A stretch of DNA of 64,000 nucleotides. Source: Myxococcales bacterium. GTDB lineage: Bacteria; Myxococcota_A; Polyangia; Palsa-1104. The translations under genes and the position numbers were made by a program. Location: positions 1 to 64,000 of the forward strand of contig PNAM01000029.1 in assembly GCA_003170275.1 (NCBI GenBank), given 5' to 3'. Position 1 is the stretch's first letter. Each line of letters opens with the position of its first letter. The notes under the pieces were generated by a model. The model worked only from the letters and a program-made list of their open reading frames with translations, was not told the DNA's origin and did not search any database. Of the stretch, positions 1 through 9,090 are shown one piece after another.

Positions 1-1812
1 ACCTGGCTCGGCGCCGCCGCCGCAACCGAGGTCGCGAAGTGGGCTGACAGGCGGCGGAGCGAAGATAGCGCGGTCGTGCTCTGGCCGGCCGAGTTGCTCG
101 ATCTCCCGCGCACTCCTAGCGAGTCGTTCCCCAGCGACCCTTATGGCGATCCGAATGCGCGAGACCGCGCAGTCGCTGCCGCCCGCCTGCGCGCCGACGC
201 GTATCTCGATGGCAGCGTGACGCGGAAGTCGTCGTCATTCGAGGTATCGCTCGTGCTCCGCCGAAGCGACCAGAGCGTGCTGGCGACGGCGACGGCGCAG
301 GCGCCAAATCTCCGGGACGCTGCGATGGATGCCGTGGATGCGCTCGACCGCCACATGTTGCCCCACGCGACGCGGCTGCCGCCGGAGCTCGCCCGCTGGT
401 CGCCGATCGCTGATCTCGACATGCTCAGGTTTGCCGATGGAAGTGGTGAACCGGCCTGCAAGGGTGTTTTCGCAAATCGGAGCCGCCTCGGACGGGCCGA
501 GGGCTACTTCGCCAGCGACTGCAGTCAGTTCGTTCCCGACTGGGTCGCCTCGCTCCCGCCTCCGCAGTTGGACGCCTCGTCTCCCGCCGCGAAGCTGGCC
601 ACCGCCCGTGACATCATTGCGCGAAGCAGCGATCCCGCCGCTTGGCAAACGGCGCTGAAGGCCCTCGACGAGCTTCTCGCCGCCGGCGCGCCGGCGGTAG
701 CGGAGGCGGATATCTTTTGGATCAAGTCCGTACTGTTCGTGCGCCTCGGCCGAATGGAGGAGGCGCACGAGGCTGCGTTAACGTCCGTCAAGCTAGATCC
801 GACCGGGGCCGGCTGGACTCAGCTGAGCAGCTTGACCAACCTGACCTCCTCGTCTCTGATCGCGCGTGCAGCATCTGCGTGGATGCCCTCGACGCCGGTA
901 TGGTGGGCTCGGCGAGGATCTCTAGAGCCGCAGGAGCAGGTCCGATTCACACGCCGGGCGTTCGAGCTGGAGCACGACGACGCGAACAACGCGGTCACGC
1001 TCGGACGGGCGCTGGTGGCTGCGGGCCGGCCCCAAGAGGCGCGGCTCCTCGCGGCGAGCTATTCCGATGCTCGTGAGGACCACCGGGAGCTGCGGGCGTA
1101 TCTTCTCGGCATGGTCGAGCTTGCCGAAGCGCGTTTCGGCGCGGGGTTTCAGCGCCTGCGCTCGGCCGCTCTCGCGCGGCCGCCGGGAACCTGGTCAGGG
1201 GTGACGGGGAGCTCGATCTTGCGGGCGATGAATGCCGGATCGTTGCTTGGGCAAGATCGCCCCCTCGCAGACGAATGGGTGGCGCGTTACGTCCTGCCGG
1301 GCCGCGACGATGATCTGGCGCTGTTCTCGTCGCTGATGGCAGTGATTCCGGTCTGCCTCAGAGCGTCCCCGTCCGTTGCGGCACAGTGCGCCGCCAGCCT
1401 GCGCTCCCGTTTCGATCGCAACCGAACGCGGAAATACGAGTGGCTGAACGGGTCGGATCATCTGTTCGATGCGCTGCAGTCTTACGCGCGAGGCGACCTC
1501 CGGCGGACGGGGATCGCGCTTCGCAAGCTGGCAGGCAGCCCGGACGCCGCGCTCGACGAAGTTCCGGTGGCGCTCCTGCGTGCAGCCGGTGTTGCCGATC
1601 TGATCGAGCAGATCGATAACGGTAAGCTCTCGAGCCGCTCGTATGGGGGAATCTCCGACTCGACACCGCGAGTCGCCGAGCGGGCGTTCCGTCGCGGCGA
1701 CACAAAGCGCGCGCGCGAGCTGGCGCTGGAGGTCGTCGACAAGTGGGGCAACGCCGACGTGGTGGTGCCAGCGGTGGCGGAGATGCGCACTCTCTTGGCG
1801 AAGCTGCGCTGA
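1..1812 (+). CDS. TPR-repeat protein, 5'-truncated by the window edge
   Basis: The reading frame is open from base 1, so the true start probably lies outside the window; the first internal start-like codon is GTG at 76. The visible part is about 600 residues, with an N-terminal alpha/beta stretch followed from about residue 200 by helical repeats of TPR type (alternating small residues and A/L-rich helices such as AEADIFWIKSVLFVRLGRM). No catalytic motif is seen. In related bacteria such C-terminal TPR regions often follow a Ser/Thr kinase or DNA-binding domain, but that part would be outside the window. It converges with the next gene with 24 bases between the stops. The function is unknown; it is probably a scaffold or regulatory protein. 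Confidence 0.75.
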   Translation, partial: TWLGAAAATEVAKWADRRRSEDSAVVLWPAELLDLPRTPSESFPSDPYGDPNARDRAVAAARLRADAYLDGSVTRKSSSFEVSLVLRRSDQSVLATATAQAPNLRDAAMDAVDALDRHMLPHATRLPPELARWSPIADLDMLRFADGSGEPACKGVFANRSRLGRAEGYFASDCSQFVPDWVASLPPPQLDASSPAAKLATARDIIARSSDPAAWQTALKALDELLAAGAPAVAEADIFWIKSVLFVRLGRMEEAHEAALTSVKLDPTGAGWTQLSSLTNLTSSSLIARAASAWMPSTPVWWARRGSLEPQEQVRFTRRAFELEHDDANNAVTLGRALVAAGRPQEARLLAASYSDAREDHRELRAYLLGMVELAEARFGAGFQRLRSAALARPPGTWSGVTGSSILRAMNAGSLLGQDRPLADEWVARYVLPGRDDDLALFSSLMAVIPVCLRASPSVAAQCAASLRSRFDRNRTRKYEWLNGSDHLFDALQSYARGDLRRTGIALRKLAGSPDAALDEVPVALLRAAGVADLIEQIDNGKLSSRSYGGISDSTPRVAERAFRRGDTKRARELALEVVDKWGNADVVVPAVAEMRTLLAKLR

Positions 1813-1836
1813 CGCATGGCGCGGTGAAGGCGCTCC

Positions 1837-2487
1837 TCAAGATCGCGTGGGCCAGGTGCCGGTCTTGAGGAAGCTGTAGGCGGCGTCGTCGTCGAGGGGG
1901 AAGGCAATGACGGTGTTGACGTGGTACTCGCCTTCGTCGGGCGGGTGCGGGAGGCGGAGCATGGTGCCGGCGTGCGCGGACTCGGCGCACTCGGTGAAGA
2001 CGGCTTCCTCGTCGGTGGTGAGGCCGGAGTCGGTGAGCTCGACGTCGGTGCCGGTGGCCTCCTGCTTGGCGGCGTCGACGTTGAAGTGGGCCCATAGCTG
2101 GATGGACGCGTGCGACTGGATGCGCCCCTGCACGCAGCTCTCGAGCTTCGACAGAAAGCCGAGCTTGTAGTCGAGCCATAGCCGTTCGTCGCGGGTCATC
2201 TCCTGGAGGCCGCGCACCAACTCGGGCGTGAACGGCACGTCGAGCAGCGACTGTGGCCGCGCCGCGGTCGCGTTGGGAATCGCCGGCGGTGCATCGAGCA
2301 CCTTCACCGTCGGCGGCAGAGGACGGCTGCGAACGGCCGGCGCCGGCGCGGGCGCGGCCTCGGTCTCCGCACGCCCGGAGAAGACCTCGCGCGAACGTGC
2401 TGCCGACTCGCGCGCGCGCAGCGTCCAGAGACCGCCGACGCCCACGACCGCGACGAGAATGAGCCCGACCGTTCGCATCGTCCGCAT
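1837..2487 (-). CDS. Membrane-anchored hypothetical protein
   Basis: About 216 residues. The protein starts with an uncleaved-looking hydrophobic segment (VGLILVAVVGVGGLW), followed by an Ala/Pro-rich linker and a helical domain of about 130 residues that contains DERLWLDYKLGFLSKLESC. The start chosen is the first ATG (MRTMRTVG), two bases after the stop of the upstream gene, so the two are almost certainly one operon. The domain is not recognised. The topology suggests a periplasmic domain on an N-terminal membrane anchor. Confidence 0.75.
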   Translation of the reverse strand: MRTMRTVGLILVAVVGVGGLWTLRARESAARSREVFSGRAETEAAPAPAPAVRSRPLPPTVKVLDAPPAIPNATAARPQSLLDVPFTPELVRGLQEMTRDERLWLDYKLGFLSKLESCVQGRIQSHASIQLWAHFNVDAAKQEATGTDVELTDSGLTTDEEAVFTECAESAHAGTMLRLPHPPDEGEYHVNTVIAFPLDDDAAYSFLKTGTWPTRS

Positions 2488-2489
2488 GG

Positions 2490-2849
2490 CTAGGCTCCCG
2501 TCAGGCAGCTGATGCTGACGGTCTTGCAGATGTTGTCGCTGACGGAGCAGCCGGTGTTGCCGGTGCAGGCAGCGACGCAGGCGGAGCCGCTGCAGGTGTG
2601 ACAGACCGCCGACCGACCGCCGCAAGGTGCGGTCGGGTGGGGCGTCCCGCCGCCGCCGCCACCGCCGGTGCTGATCGGCCTCACGCCGCCCCCGTCGAAG
2701 AAGCACTGCAGCGGGTCGTAGTCGGGCGAGAAGTGATTGCACGACGTCGGACCGTTGAGGTTGCTGAGCGCGTGGGCGCGCGACTCGTGCAAGACGAAGA
2801 CGCCGACCGCGAGCAGGAAGAGGAACGAGAGCGACAGGATTCTTTTCAT
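2490..2849 (-). CDS. Small secreted Cys- and Gly-rich protein
   Basis: This 119-residue protein has a clear signal peptide (MKRILSLSFLFLLAVGVFVL), a stretch of about seven glycines near residue 65, and a Cys-rich C-terminal third with eight Cys in about 40 residues (CGG, CHTC, CVAAC, CSVSDNIC and a last Cys four residues from the end). An AAGGAGG ribosome-binding site lies 7-8 bases before the ATG. It is the first gene of a two-gene operon with the membrane-anchored protein downstream. The even number of Cys suggests disulfides in the envelope. No family was recognised. Confidence 0.75.
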   Translation of the reverse strand: MKRILSLSFLFLLAVGVFVLHESRAHALSNLNGPTSCNHFSPDYDPLQCFFDGGGVRPISTGGGGGGGTPHPTAPCGGRSAVCHTCSGSACVAACTGNTGCSVSDNICKTVSISCLTGA

Positions 2850-2942
2850 GGTGTTGCCTCCTTGGCTGGGGTCCTAGAGCAACCGCCGTGCCACGGTCTC
2901 GAAGCCGCATCGTGCATGCCCGCTGTCCTTCGCGACGCCCAA

Positions 2943-2988
2943 CTCGGCAAGTCTTGCCATCGTCGCTCGGCAAGTGTTGCCACCGTCG
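2943..2988. promoter_or_regulatory. Two tandem 23-bp repeats, each holding a GGCAA-N3-TTGCC palindrome
   Basis: Units 2943-2965 and 2966-2988 differ at only two positions. Each contains an inverted repeat (2946-2958 and 2969-2981), and a third, degraded copy (GGCAATCGTCGCC) follows at 2988-3000. They lie in the 223-base gap between two divergently transcribed secreted-protein genes, about 85-130 bases before each start codon. The 23-bp period is about two helical turns, as expected for operator sites bound by dimers on one DNA face. The regulator is unknown. Confidence 0.5.
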
Positions 2989-3072
2989 GCAATCGTCGCC
3001 ACTTCCGGCCGCGCAGCTCCGCGCAGCTCCGGTGGCACGCCGCCTGCTTTGGCCGCTGGCAGGAGGAACTCA

Positions 3073-3540
3073 ATGGCAAACCAGCACCTCGTATTCTTGA
3101 TTCTCGCAGGCGCCGCCGCTTGCACCGGCAAGGCGCCGACGTCCGCTTCCGCCGAGGCCGTCACCATTACACGCGCGGACGTCGACCGCTTGCAGCCGGG
3201 CAACCGGCTCACGCTCGAGGCGGATCCGGGGATGTCCTATCACTTCGATCAACGATTGGGCGCGATCGACTTCACGCGCATCGATTTCGTCGATGAAGCG
3301 ATGGACCCCAGGCCCTTCACCAGCATCGTCGACCGGCGCGTTCCGCTCGATCTGTCCGAAATCGACCTCCAGGTGGGCGAGCCGAGTGGCGCCGCGCACG
3401 AGGCTGGTCTTGGTGCGGAGTCCACCGCCTGGTGCCTTCACCCGTTCTGCTTCGCCTATCACGACGCGGACGGCCGGTACATCTGGCTTTGCTCGCAGAT
3501 TGCGCAGCCATGCTTCGTCGTAACCGGTAGCGTTGAATAA
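3073..3540 (+). CDS. Putative secreted protein or lipoprotein
   Basis: 155 residues. The start is the ATG preceded by AGGAGG at 3061-3066; a longer reading frame upstream has no such signal. A hydrophobic N-terminus ends in AGAAAC, a weak lipobox, followed by a Thr/Ser/Ala linker. The rest is probably a small beta-rich domain with four Cys near the C-terminus (WCLHPFCF and CSQIAQPC), which could form disulfides. It is divergent from the Cys-rich secreted protein and shares the tandem palindrome region with it. The family was not recognised. Confidence 0.7.
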   Translation: MANQHLVFLILAGAAACTGKAPTSASAEAVTITRADVDRLQPGNRLTLEADPGMSYHFDQRLGAIDFTRIDFVDEAMDPRPFTSIVDRRVPLDLSEIDLQVGEPSGAAHEAGLGAESTAWCLHPFCFAYHDADGRYIWLCSQIAQPCFVVTGSVE

Positions 3541-3566
3541 GAGCCCAGTTGTGGAATAGTGGGCGC

Positions 3567-5345
3567 GTGGGTGAGTCCGGCGACATTCCAACGCTGAGCT
3601 TGATCGGCTCGGGCGCGCGCCCCGAGTCGGCGGGCGCCTACCTGCTGGTGATCCACGAGGGCTCCTCGACGGTCGTGCCGCTCCCCGCGTCGGGCGACTT
3701 CGTGATCGGCCGCGCGCCCGAGGTCAACCTCCAGCTCAACGACGCCGGCTGCTCGCGCCGCCACGCCGTCCTGCAGCTCCGCGATGGAGAGGTGCTGCTC
3801 GGCGACCTCGGCAGCCACAACGGCACGCTGGTCAACGGCGCTCGCATCCACGGCACGAGGCTGCTCGACTCCGAAGACGTGATCGCCATCGGCAAGGTAG
3901 TGATGGTGTTGCACGCCTCCGGAGGCGCGAGCGTGCGCCAGCTGCTCGACCGGACGGCGCTCAGGCAGCGCTTCGAAGAGGAGGTGGAGCGCACCGCGCG
4001 GTACGAGCGCCCGCTCGGGGTGGTGGCGATCTCTCTCGGTGAGGCGTCGGGGCACGCCGAGGCGCTGCAGCTGCTTCAGCCCCAGCTTCGCATCCTCGAC
4101 GTTGCCGGCAACGTCGGCGATGGGCTGGTGGTTCTGCTCCTACCCGAGTTGCGGCACGAGGCAGTGCTGGCGACCACGGGGCGCATCGTGGCGGCGTTGA
4201 CTCCCCGGTTTCCGCGCGTGCGCGCGGGCGTCGCGGCCTGTCCCTCCGATGGCTGCCGCGCCGACGCGCTGCTCTCGGCGGCTCGCACCGCCGCCGAGCG
4301 CGCCGATCTCGGCGGCGTGATGGAAGCGGGACGCTGCGCCACCGAGCTGCGCTTCGGCGAGCGCACGGTGATGCTCGCCGACCCGGCGATGATTCAGGTG
4401 TTCGATCTGTTGCGGCGGCTGGCGTCGAGCGAGGTGACGGTGCTCATCTCCGGCGAGACCGGCGTCGGCAAGGAGAACGCCGCGTTCGCCGTGCACCACT
4501 GGTCGCCGCGTGCGCGCGGCCCGTTCGTCGCGCTCAACTGCGCCGCGCTTCAGGAGACGCTCGTCGAGAGTGAGCTGTTCGGCTACGAGAAGGGCGCCTT
4601 CTCCGGCGCGGCCGCCACCAAGGTCGGTCTGTTGGAAGCGGCCAACCAGGGAACCCTGTTCTTCGACGAGGTGGGCGAGCTGTCGGCGGCAGCGCAGGCC
4701 AAGCTCTTGCGCGCGCTCGAGGTCCGGCGCGTGACCCGGCTCGGCAGCACCAAGGAGCGCGAGATCGACGTGCGCATCGTCGCGGCCACCAATCGCAACC
4801 TCGAGACGGAGGTCAAGCTGGGCCGGTTCCGGCAGGATCTGTTCTTCCGGCTGGGCGCCGCGCGGGTGCACCTGCCGCCGCTCCGCGACCGGCCGCGCGA
4901 GGTCGCCATCTTGGCGCGCGCATTCCTCGACGAGCTGCGAGCCCGCGCGCAAAGGCCGGAGATGTCGATCTCCGCCGCGTGCATGCAGGCGCTCACCACC
5001 TACGCGTGGCCAGGCAACGTGCGCGAGCTGAAGAACGTGATCCAATTCGTCAGCGCCGCCACCGAGGAGGACACCCTGGAGCCGTGGCATCTGCCCGAGT
5101 CGCTGGCGAACGAGCCGGCTGTAGCGGCGGGGTCCGTTCCGGCCCCGGGTGCCGCGCTCACGCAGCCGGCAAAGTTTCGCCCGGTCGCCGACGAGCTGCG
5201 CGAGCTCGAGCGCCAGCGCATGCAAGACGCGCTCGACGCTGCGCAAGGCGTGCAGAAGCGCGCCGCCGATCTGATCGGCATGCCGCAGCGCACCTTCGGC
5301 ATGAAGGTCAAGCAGTACGGCCTCTCCGACCGCCGCCGCACCTGA
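3567..5345 (+). CDS. FHA-domain, sigma54-type AAA+ transcriptional regulator
   Basis: About 592 residues. The start could be GTG 3567 (used) or TTG 3549. Domain order: an N-terminal FHA phosphothreonine-binding domain ([20 protein letters not shown]); a region of about 150 residues resembling a degenerate GGDEF-type domain without an active GGDEF motif; an AAA+ domain with Walker A GETGVGKE near residue 300, a loop motif GAFSGA, Walker B TLFFDE and an arginine-finger region; and a C-terminal Fis-type helix-turn-helix ([20 protein letters not shown]). It probably couples Ser/Thr-kinase signalling to transcription. The canonical sigma54-contact motif is GAFTGA, so the Thr-to-Ser change leaves open whether it uses sigma54. 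Confidence 0.9.
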   Translation: MGESGDIPTLSLIGSGARPESAGAYLLVIHEGSSTVVPLPASGDFVIGRAPEVNLQLNDAGCSRRHAVLQLRDGEVLLGDLGSHNGTLVNGARIHGTRLLDSEDVIAIGKVVMVLHASGGASVRQLLDRTALRQRFEEEVERTARYERPLGVVAISLGEASGHAEALQLLQPQLRILDVAGNVGDGLVVLLLPELRHEAVLATTGRIVAALTPRFPRVRAGVAACPSDGCRADALLSAARTAAERADLGGVMEAGRCATELRFGERTVMLADPAMIQVFDLLRRLASSEVTVLISGETGVGKENAAFAVHHWSPRARGPFVALNCAALQETLVESELFGYEKGAFSGAAATKVGLLEAANQGTLFFDEVGELSAAAQAKLLRALEVRRVTRLGSTKEREIDVRIVAATNRNLETEVKLGRFRQDLFFRLGAARVHLPPLRDRPREVAILARAFLDELRARAQRPEMSISAACMQALTTYAWPGNVRELKNVIQFVSAATEEDTLEPWHLPESLANEPAVAAGSVPAPGAALTQPAKFRPVADELRELERQRMQDALDAAQGVQKRAADLIGMPQRTFGMKVKQYGLSDRRRT

Positions 5346-5392
5346 GCCCGGCACCAACTTTGCTAGGGGTCCTGTCACCGAGGAGGACTCTC

Positions 5393-6346
5393 ATGCGCGC
5401 GCTCTTGACGCTCACGTTCGCCGGCTGGCTTGCCGGCTGCGTTGCCCCGATGAACACCCCCGGCCAGCTCGACGACGAGCTGGCCATCCAGGGGACGACC
5501 ACGAGCGGCACCGGTGGTGACGTCACACCGATGGCACCGCACCCGTCGCCGACGCTACGCGCGACCCCGTCGGTGGGCACGCCGGGAACGCAGGTAACGG
5601 TGACGGGAAGCTATTTTGCGGCGGGCTCGTGGGCGCAGCTGCAGCTCGCCTCGACCGTCGTCGTGGCGAGCGCTGATCGCAACGGTCGAATCTCGACCGT
5701 GATGGTGGTTCCGGCGGTGGCCGGGGGCAGCACGACGGTCACTGCCAGCGCGTCCGGCGCGCTCCTGGCTCACACCAGCTTCTTCGTCCTCAGTCACGGC
5801 ATGGTCACGCTGCCGCGCATGATCCCCGGCATTCCCCAGTCGCTCGGCGGCAGCGGCTTTCCAGCCGGCCGCGCGCTGGTCGTCGGCGTCACCGATCCGG
5901 ACCTCCACCGGCAGATCTCGCTTTCACCGGTGCCCGATGCGAACGGCAACTTCAGCCTGCCGATCACCATCGAATACGGCGCGCTCGGCGGCACCTGGCG
6001 CGTCGACGTTGCAGACGCGCTCACCCAAACGTCGCTGTGTGCGACCTCGTTCTTCGTCGTGCGCCCGCTTTCGGCGCAGCTCGACGGCGCGGGCAATGTC
6101 GTCCTCAGCGGAAGCGGCTTTTATCCCGGCGACGGCTTTGTCGCCGCGCTGATCGATCCGGCGGCGCCGTCTTCGCCGTTCGGCCAGGTCATCGCCGCGA
6201 GCGCGCCGGCGCCCGTCGACAGCAGCGGCAATCTCACCGCCACCGTTCCGCTGCCCGCCCACCCCACTTCCGGCACCTGGGCCGCGCTGGTGGTCTCGAC
6301 GCCCGTCGCCGCCGACACGCTGGAAGTAGCGTTCACCGTTCCCTAG
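5393..6346 (+). CDS. Lipoprotein with Ig/IPT-like repeats
   Basis: 317 residues, started at the ATG with AGGAGG at 5381-5386. The signal peptide ends in the lipobox WLAGC. After a Gly/Thr linker come three similar beta-rich modules of about 85 residues, each opening with a motif of the type TVTGSYFAAG, LGGSGFPAGRALV or LSGSGFYPGDGFV, typical of Ig-like or IPT/TIG folds. It is probably an outer-membrane-attached adhesion or scaffold protein. It follows the FHA regulator by 47 bases in the same direction, but its own strong RBS suggests independent expression is possible. Confidence 0.75.
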   Translation: MRALLTLTFAGWLAGCVAPMNTPGQLDDELAIQGTTTSGTGGDVTPMAPHPSPTLRATPSVGTPGTQVTVTGSYFAAGSWAQLQLASTVVVASADRNGRISTVMVVPAVAGGSTTVTASASGALLAHTSFFVLSHGMVTLPRMIPGIPQSLGGSGFPAGRALVVGVTDPDLHRQISLSPVPDANGNFSLPITIEYGALGGTWRVDVADALTQTSLCATSFFVVRPLSAQLDGAGNVVLSGSGFYPGDGFVAALIDPAAPSSPFGQVIAASAPAPVDSSGNLTATVPLPAHPTSGTWAALVVSTPVAADTLEVAFTVP

Positions 6347-6351
6347 CCAGA

Positions 6352-6366
6352 CTTGCCGTCGGCAAG
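6352..6366. other. Short perfect hairpin CTTGCC-GTC-GGCAAG
   Basis: A 6-bp inverted repeat with a 3-base loop sits five bases after the stop of the Ig-like lipoprotein. It has no T-tract, so it is not a typical intrinsic terminator. Its half-sites are those of the operator-like palindromes at 2943-2988 in the opposite order. It could be a transcript 3'-end hairpin or a protein-binding site. Confidence 0.35.
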
Positions 6367-6455
6367 CGGCAAGGCTTAGGAGAAGGACCCCGCTATCCTA
6401 AGTCGTACTCCAGTCCTGGCTTGCGCTTGGTCACGACTTCGAGAGGATCCAGGTG

Positions 6456-6956
6456 ATGCGCGTGTTTCTGATCTTGGCAGGGTTGGTTTCGGCTTCGGCA
6501 TGTGCGCCGCAGGTTGTGGTGGTGAGGCAGGCCGTGCCGAACCCGTTCCTCCATCAGTCGAACCGTAGTTTCTTCGTCGAGCCGATTCGCGCCAGCGGGG
6601 GCGCCCCGCTGGATACGGACGTCGTCTTCATGACCCACGTATTCACCGACCGGCTCTCCAACGACCTTCCCTCGGTAACCATCCTGAGCAGCAAGCCGCC
6701 TGGTCCTTCGACGTTCCTGCTCCGTTCGATGCTCGAGAGATGGCAGCCTCGCGATTTTTCTTCGCGCTGGGCGGAGGCGGAGCTGACGGTGCAGATCGTT
6801 TCGCCGGCTGGACCCGTGCTCGACGAGTTGCGCATTCGGGCCTCCGAGAGTGCGCTCGCGGTCAACGATCTACCGCCGCAGCTCGAGGCGTGTGCGCGCC
6901 AGCTGGCGGATCGCCTCGCTCGATACCTTCGCAGCCGCACCCAGACGAGTCGATAA
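6456..6956 (+). CDS. Small lipoprotein, DUF4410-like
   Basis: 166 residues. ATG 6456 is used; the in-frame GTG just before it is less likely. The lipobox is VSASAC. The mature part resembles small outer-membrane lipoproteins of the DUF4410/LpoB-like type: a short strand region with FFVEP, a predicted helix ending in VFTDRLSNDLPSVTI, then a central strand pair and a terminal helix (LEACARQLADRLARYL). Its last bases approach the convergent kinase gene, with 9 bases between the stops. The family match is by appearance only. Confidence 0.6.
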   Translation: MRVFLILAGLVSASACAPQVVVVRQAVPNPFLHQSNRSFFVEPIRASGGAPLDTDVVFMTHVFTDRLSNDLPSVTILSSKPPGPSTFLLRSMLERWQPRDFSSRWAEAELTVQIVSPAGPVLDELRIRASESALAVNDLPPQLEACARQLADRLARYLRSRTQTSR

Positions 6957-6965
6957 TGGTCGCGC

Positions 6966-8483
6966 TCAGGCGCGCACGATGGGGGACTGCACCGACCACA
7001 TCGCGCGCGCCTGCTCGTCGGACCAGCGGCCGCCGGCGTGCTGCAACGCTGCGTCGAGCGCGCGCGCCGACTGGAAGCGGTCCTCGACGCGCTTGGCCAG
7101 GCAGCGCAGGATGATCCTCTCCAGCTCGGGCGGCACCGGCACCAGCTCCGACGGCGGGCGCGGGTCCTCGTGGATGTGCTTGTTCATCACCGCGGCGGCG
7201 CCGTCGCCGGCAAACGGCGGGCGTCCGGTGCACAGGAAGTAGAGCACGGCGCCGAGCGAGTAGAGATCGCTGCGCGCGTCGGCGTCGAGGCCGGCGCACA
7301 CTTCGGGGGGCATGTAGAGCGGCGTGCCGCCGAGGAAGCTGCCCTGGGTGAGCGTCGCGTCGTCCTCGGGGCGCGCCAGCTTGGCCAGGCCGAAGTCGAG
7401 CAGCGTGAGCACGTCGACCTGATCGACGCGGCGGGTGGCGAACAGGTTCTCCGGCTTGACGTCGCGGTGCAGGATGCCGTTCTCGTGCGCCTCGGCGAGG
7501 GACGCGCAGGCCTGGCGCGCGAAGTGGACCACCCGGTCGGGCGGCATGGGGCCGCGCAGCTTCACCAGCGTGGCCAGATCGGCGCCGTCGAGCAGCTCCA
7601 TGGCGATGAAGCACACGCCGTCGTCGGAGGCGCCGAAGTCGAACACGCGAATGGTGTGCGGGTCGTGCAGGCTCATCGCCGCCTTGGCCTCGCGCTCGAA
7701 GCGGGCGCGCGCGCCGGGGCGCTGCGCCGCCTCGCGGTCGAGTATCTTCACCGCCACGTCGCGCTTCTGCTGCTCGTCGGTGGCGAGCCAGACCTCGCCG
7801 GAGCCGCCCACGCCGATGCGCATCTTCAGGCGATAGCGGCCGAGCCTGCGCGCCTCGAACACCTGCTTGCGCGCGGCCCACACCAGGTGGCTGCCGATCG
7901 AGCCCATGACCGCGGTGGCGACGACGAACAAGAAATCGTGCACGAACAGCCAGAACGACCTGGCGGTGCGCCACTGCGCAGCGATCGCCGGATCGATCTG
8001 CGCGGCGACCGCCATGGTCACGGGAAACAGCGCCGCCCATGCGAGCAGCAGCCACACCTTGCGCCACCAGGGATCCGGCACCGCGGCGGCGTGGAACATG
8101 ATCACGATCGACATGCCCTGCACGTAGCGGCTGTTGAGCCCGCCGTAGCGGGTGGACAGCACCGCCACGCCGAGCGCGGCCGCGCCGAACGCCAGCGCGT
8201 CGGCGACCGCCGCCGCGCGTTGGGAGGTGCCCGGCCGCCGCACCACCATGAGCCCGCCGGCGATGAACAGCGCGCTCGCGAGCCGCACCTCGAGAAAGAA
8301 CCACACTGACGCATCGGCGCCGATGAAGTGGATGGTGAACAGGTCGAGCCCGAAGAACACCAACCACACCGGCAGCCCGATGCCGAGCGCGCGATACACC
8401 GCGAGCCGTCGCTGCTCGCGATCCTGATCCTGCTCGGTACGCTGCCGGTCCCCGGTCCGGGTTCCGGAGGAGGTGGTGCTCAC
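6966..8483 (-). CDS. Membrane Ser/Thr protein kinase with N-terminal transmembrane domain
   Basis: About 505 residues. Unusually, the membrane part is N-terminal: about six hydrophobic segments between residues 35 and 210. The C-terminal kinase domain follows, with the glycine loop GVGGSGEV, VAVK lysine near 249, HRDVKPEN catalytic loop near 342 and DFG near 366, so it should be active. There is no extracellular sensor domain of note, so the membrane bundle itself may be the sensor. GTG 8483 is preferred because a TACAAT -10 box ends 8 bases before it; ATG 8492 is the alternative and overlaps that box. Confidence 0.9.
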   Translation of the reverse strand: MSTTSSGTRTGDRQRTEQDQDREQRRLAVYRALGIGLPVWLVFFGLDLFTIHFIGADASVWFFLEVRLASALFIAGGLMVVRRPGTSQRAAAVADALAFGAAALGVAVLSTRYGGLNSRYVQGMSIVIMFHAAAVPDPWWRKVWLLLAWAALFPVTMAVAAQIDPAIAAQWRTARSFWLFVHDFLFVVATAVMGSIGSHLVWAARKQVFEARRLGRYRLKMRIGVGGSGEVWLATDEQQKRDVAVKILDREAAQRPGARARFEREAKAAMSLHDPHTIRVFDFGASDDGVCFIAMELLDGADLATLVKLRGPMPPDRVVHFARQACASLAEAHENGILHRDVKPENLFATRRVDQVDVLTLLDFGLAKLARPEDDATLTQGSFLGGTPLYMPPEVCAGLDADARSDLYSLGAVLYFLCTGRPPFAGDGAAAVMNKHIHEDPRPPSELVPVPPELERIILRCLAKRVEDRFQSARALDAALQHAGGRWSDEQARAMWSVQSPIVRA

Positions 8484-8490
8484 GCGATTC

Positions 8491-8496
8491 ATTGTA
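8491..8496 (-). promoter_or_regulatory. Putative -10 box (TACAAT) of the membrane kinase gene
   Basis: On the minus strand TACAAT (5 of 6 matches to TATAAT) ends 8 bases before the GTG at 8483, placing the expected transcription start on the start codon. No convincing -35 box was seen. Confidence 0.4.
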
Positions 8497-8532
8497 GACT
8501 GTGCTCGGCGTCTGCGTCTAAATCACAGCTCT

Positions 8533-8715
8533 TTACAGCTCTTGATTCCCGTCACCATAAGTCCCCTCGGAAAATTGATCACTTACACGATCGCGGTCGC
8601 GGTTCGGCATCTTCGCGCCGTGGGTGATGCGGACCTTGGTTGCCACCGTCTTGGCGGTGTCCCGGTCCTCGATCACCGAGATCAGATTCATAGGGCCGGC
8701 GCACAGAGCGCACAC
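8533..8715 (-). pseudogene. Possible transposase C-terminal remnant (IS91/IS801-like)
   Basis: A 60-codon minus-strand reading frame starts with MCALCAGPMNLISVIED, which looks like the CxxCxGPMxxI segment found near the end of IS91/IS801-type transposases. It is followed by a basic region that loses similarity. The rest of such a transposase is absent, so if the resemblance is real this is a decayed remnant. It lies in a gene-poor stretch, which fits. The identification rests on pattern memory only. Confidence 0.25.
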
Positions 8716-9090
8716 CAGAACGTCGAACCCCCCACGTTCGCTTCATCAGCACTGACCCCGAGAGCCGGCGCTCGCGGGTGGCGTCGTCTGGGCCTCCCAG
8801 GCCGTCACCGCGCCATGGAAGCGGTGGAACGCTTTCGCGGCGTTCGCCGAGGGCATGGCGGTGGACCCGCTACGCCAGCCGATCCAGGCCAAGGACGCTC
8901 CGTGAAGCAAATAGTGCACGGTCTACGCCGAGAACGGAATTGGCCACCCACGGTCACACGAATAACCGTCGCTCTATCGCAGATTTTCGAGGAGCAGGCT
9001 CGTGGGCGGGCTCGTGATTCCAGGCGAGTAGAGCGGCGGCTCGGTGGCACCGGCATTGCTTGGTCGACGCGCATCCCCGGGAGTCCTGCC
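8716..9090. other. Intergenic stretch with no supported gene
   Basis: Short reading frames exist on both strands but none has a signal peptide, recognisable motif or ribosome-binding site. The stretch together with the transposase-like fragment separates the kinase from the next lipoprotein gene and may be decayed mobile DNA. No repeat or structured RNA was recognised. Confidence 0.4.

Noticed and set aside
6352..6376. Intrinsic terminator after the Ig-like lipoprotein
   Set aside because: The hairpin has only six base pairs and is not followed by a T-tract.
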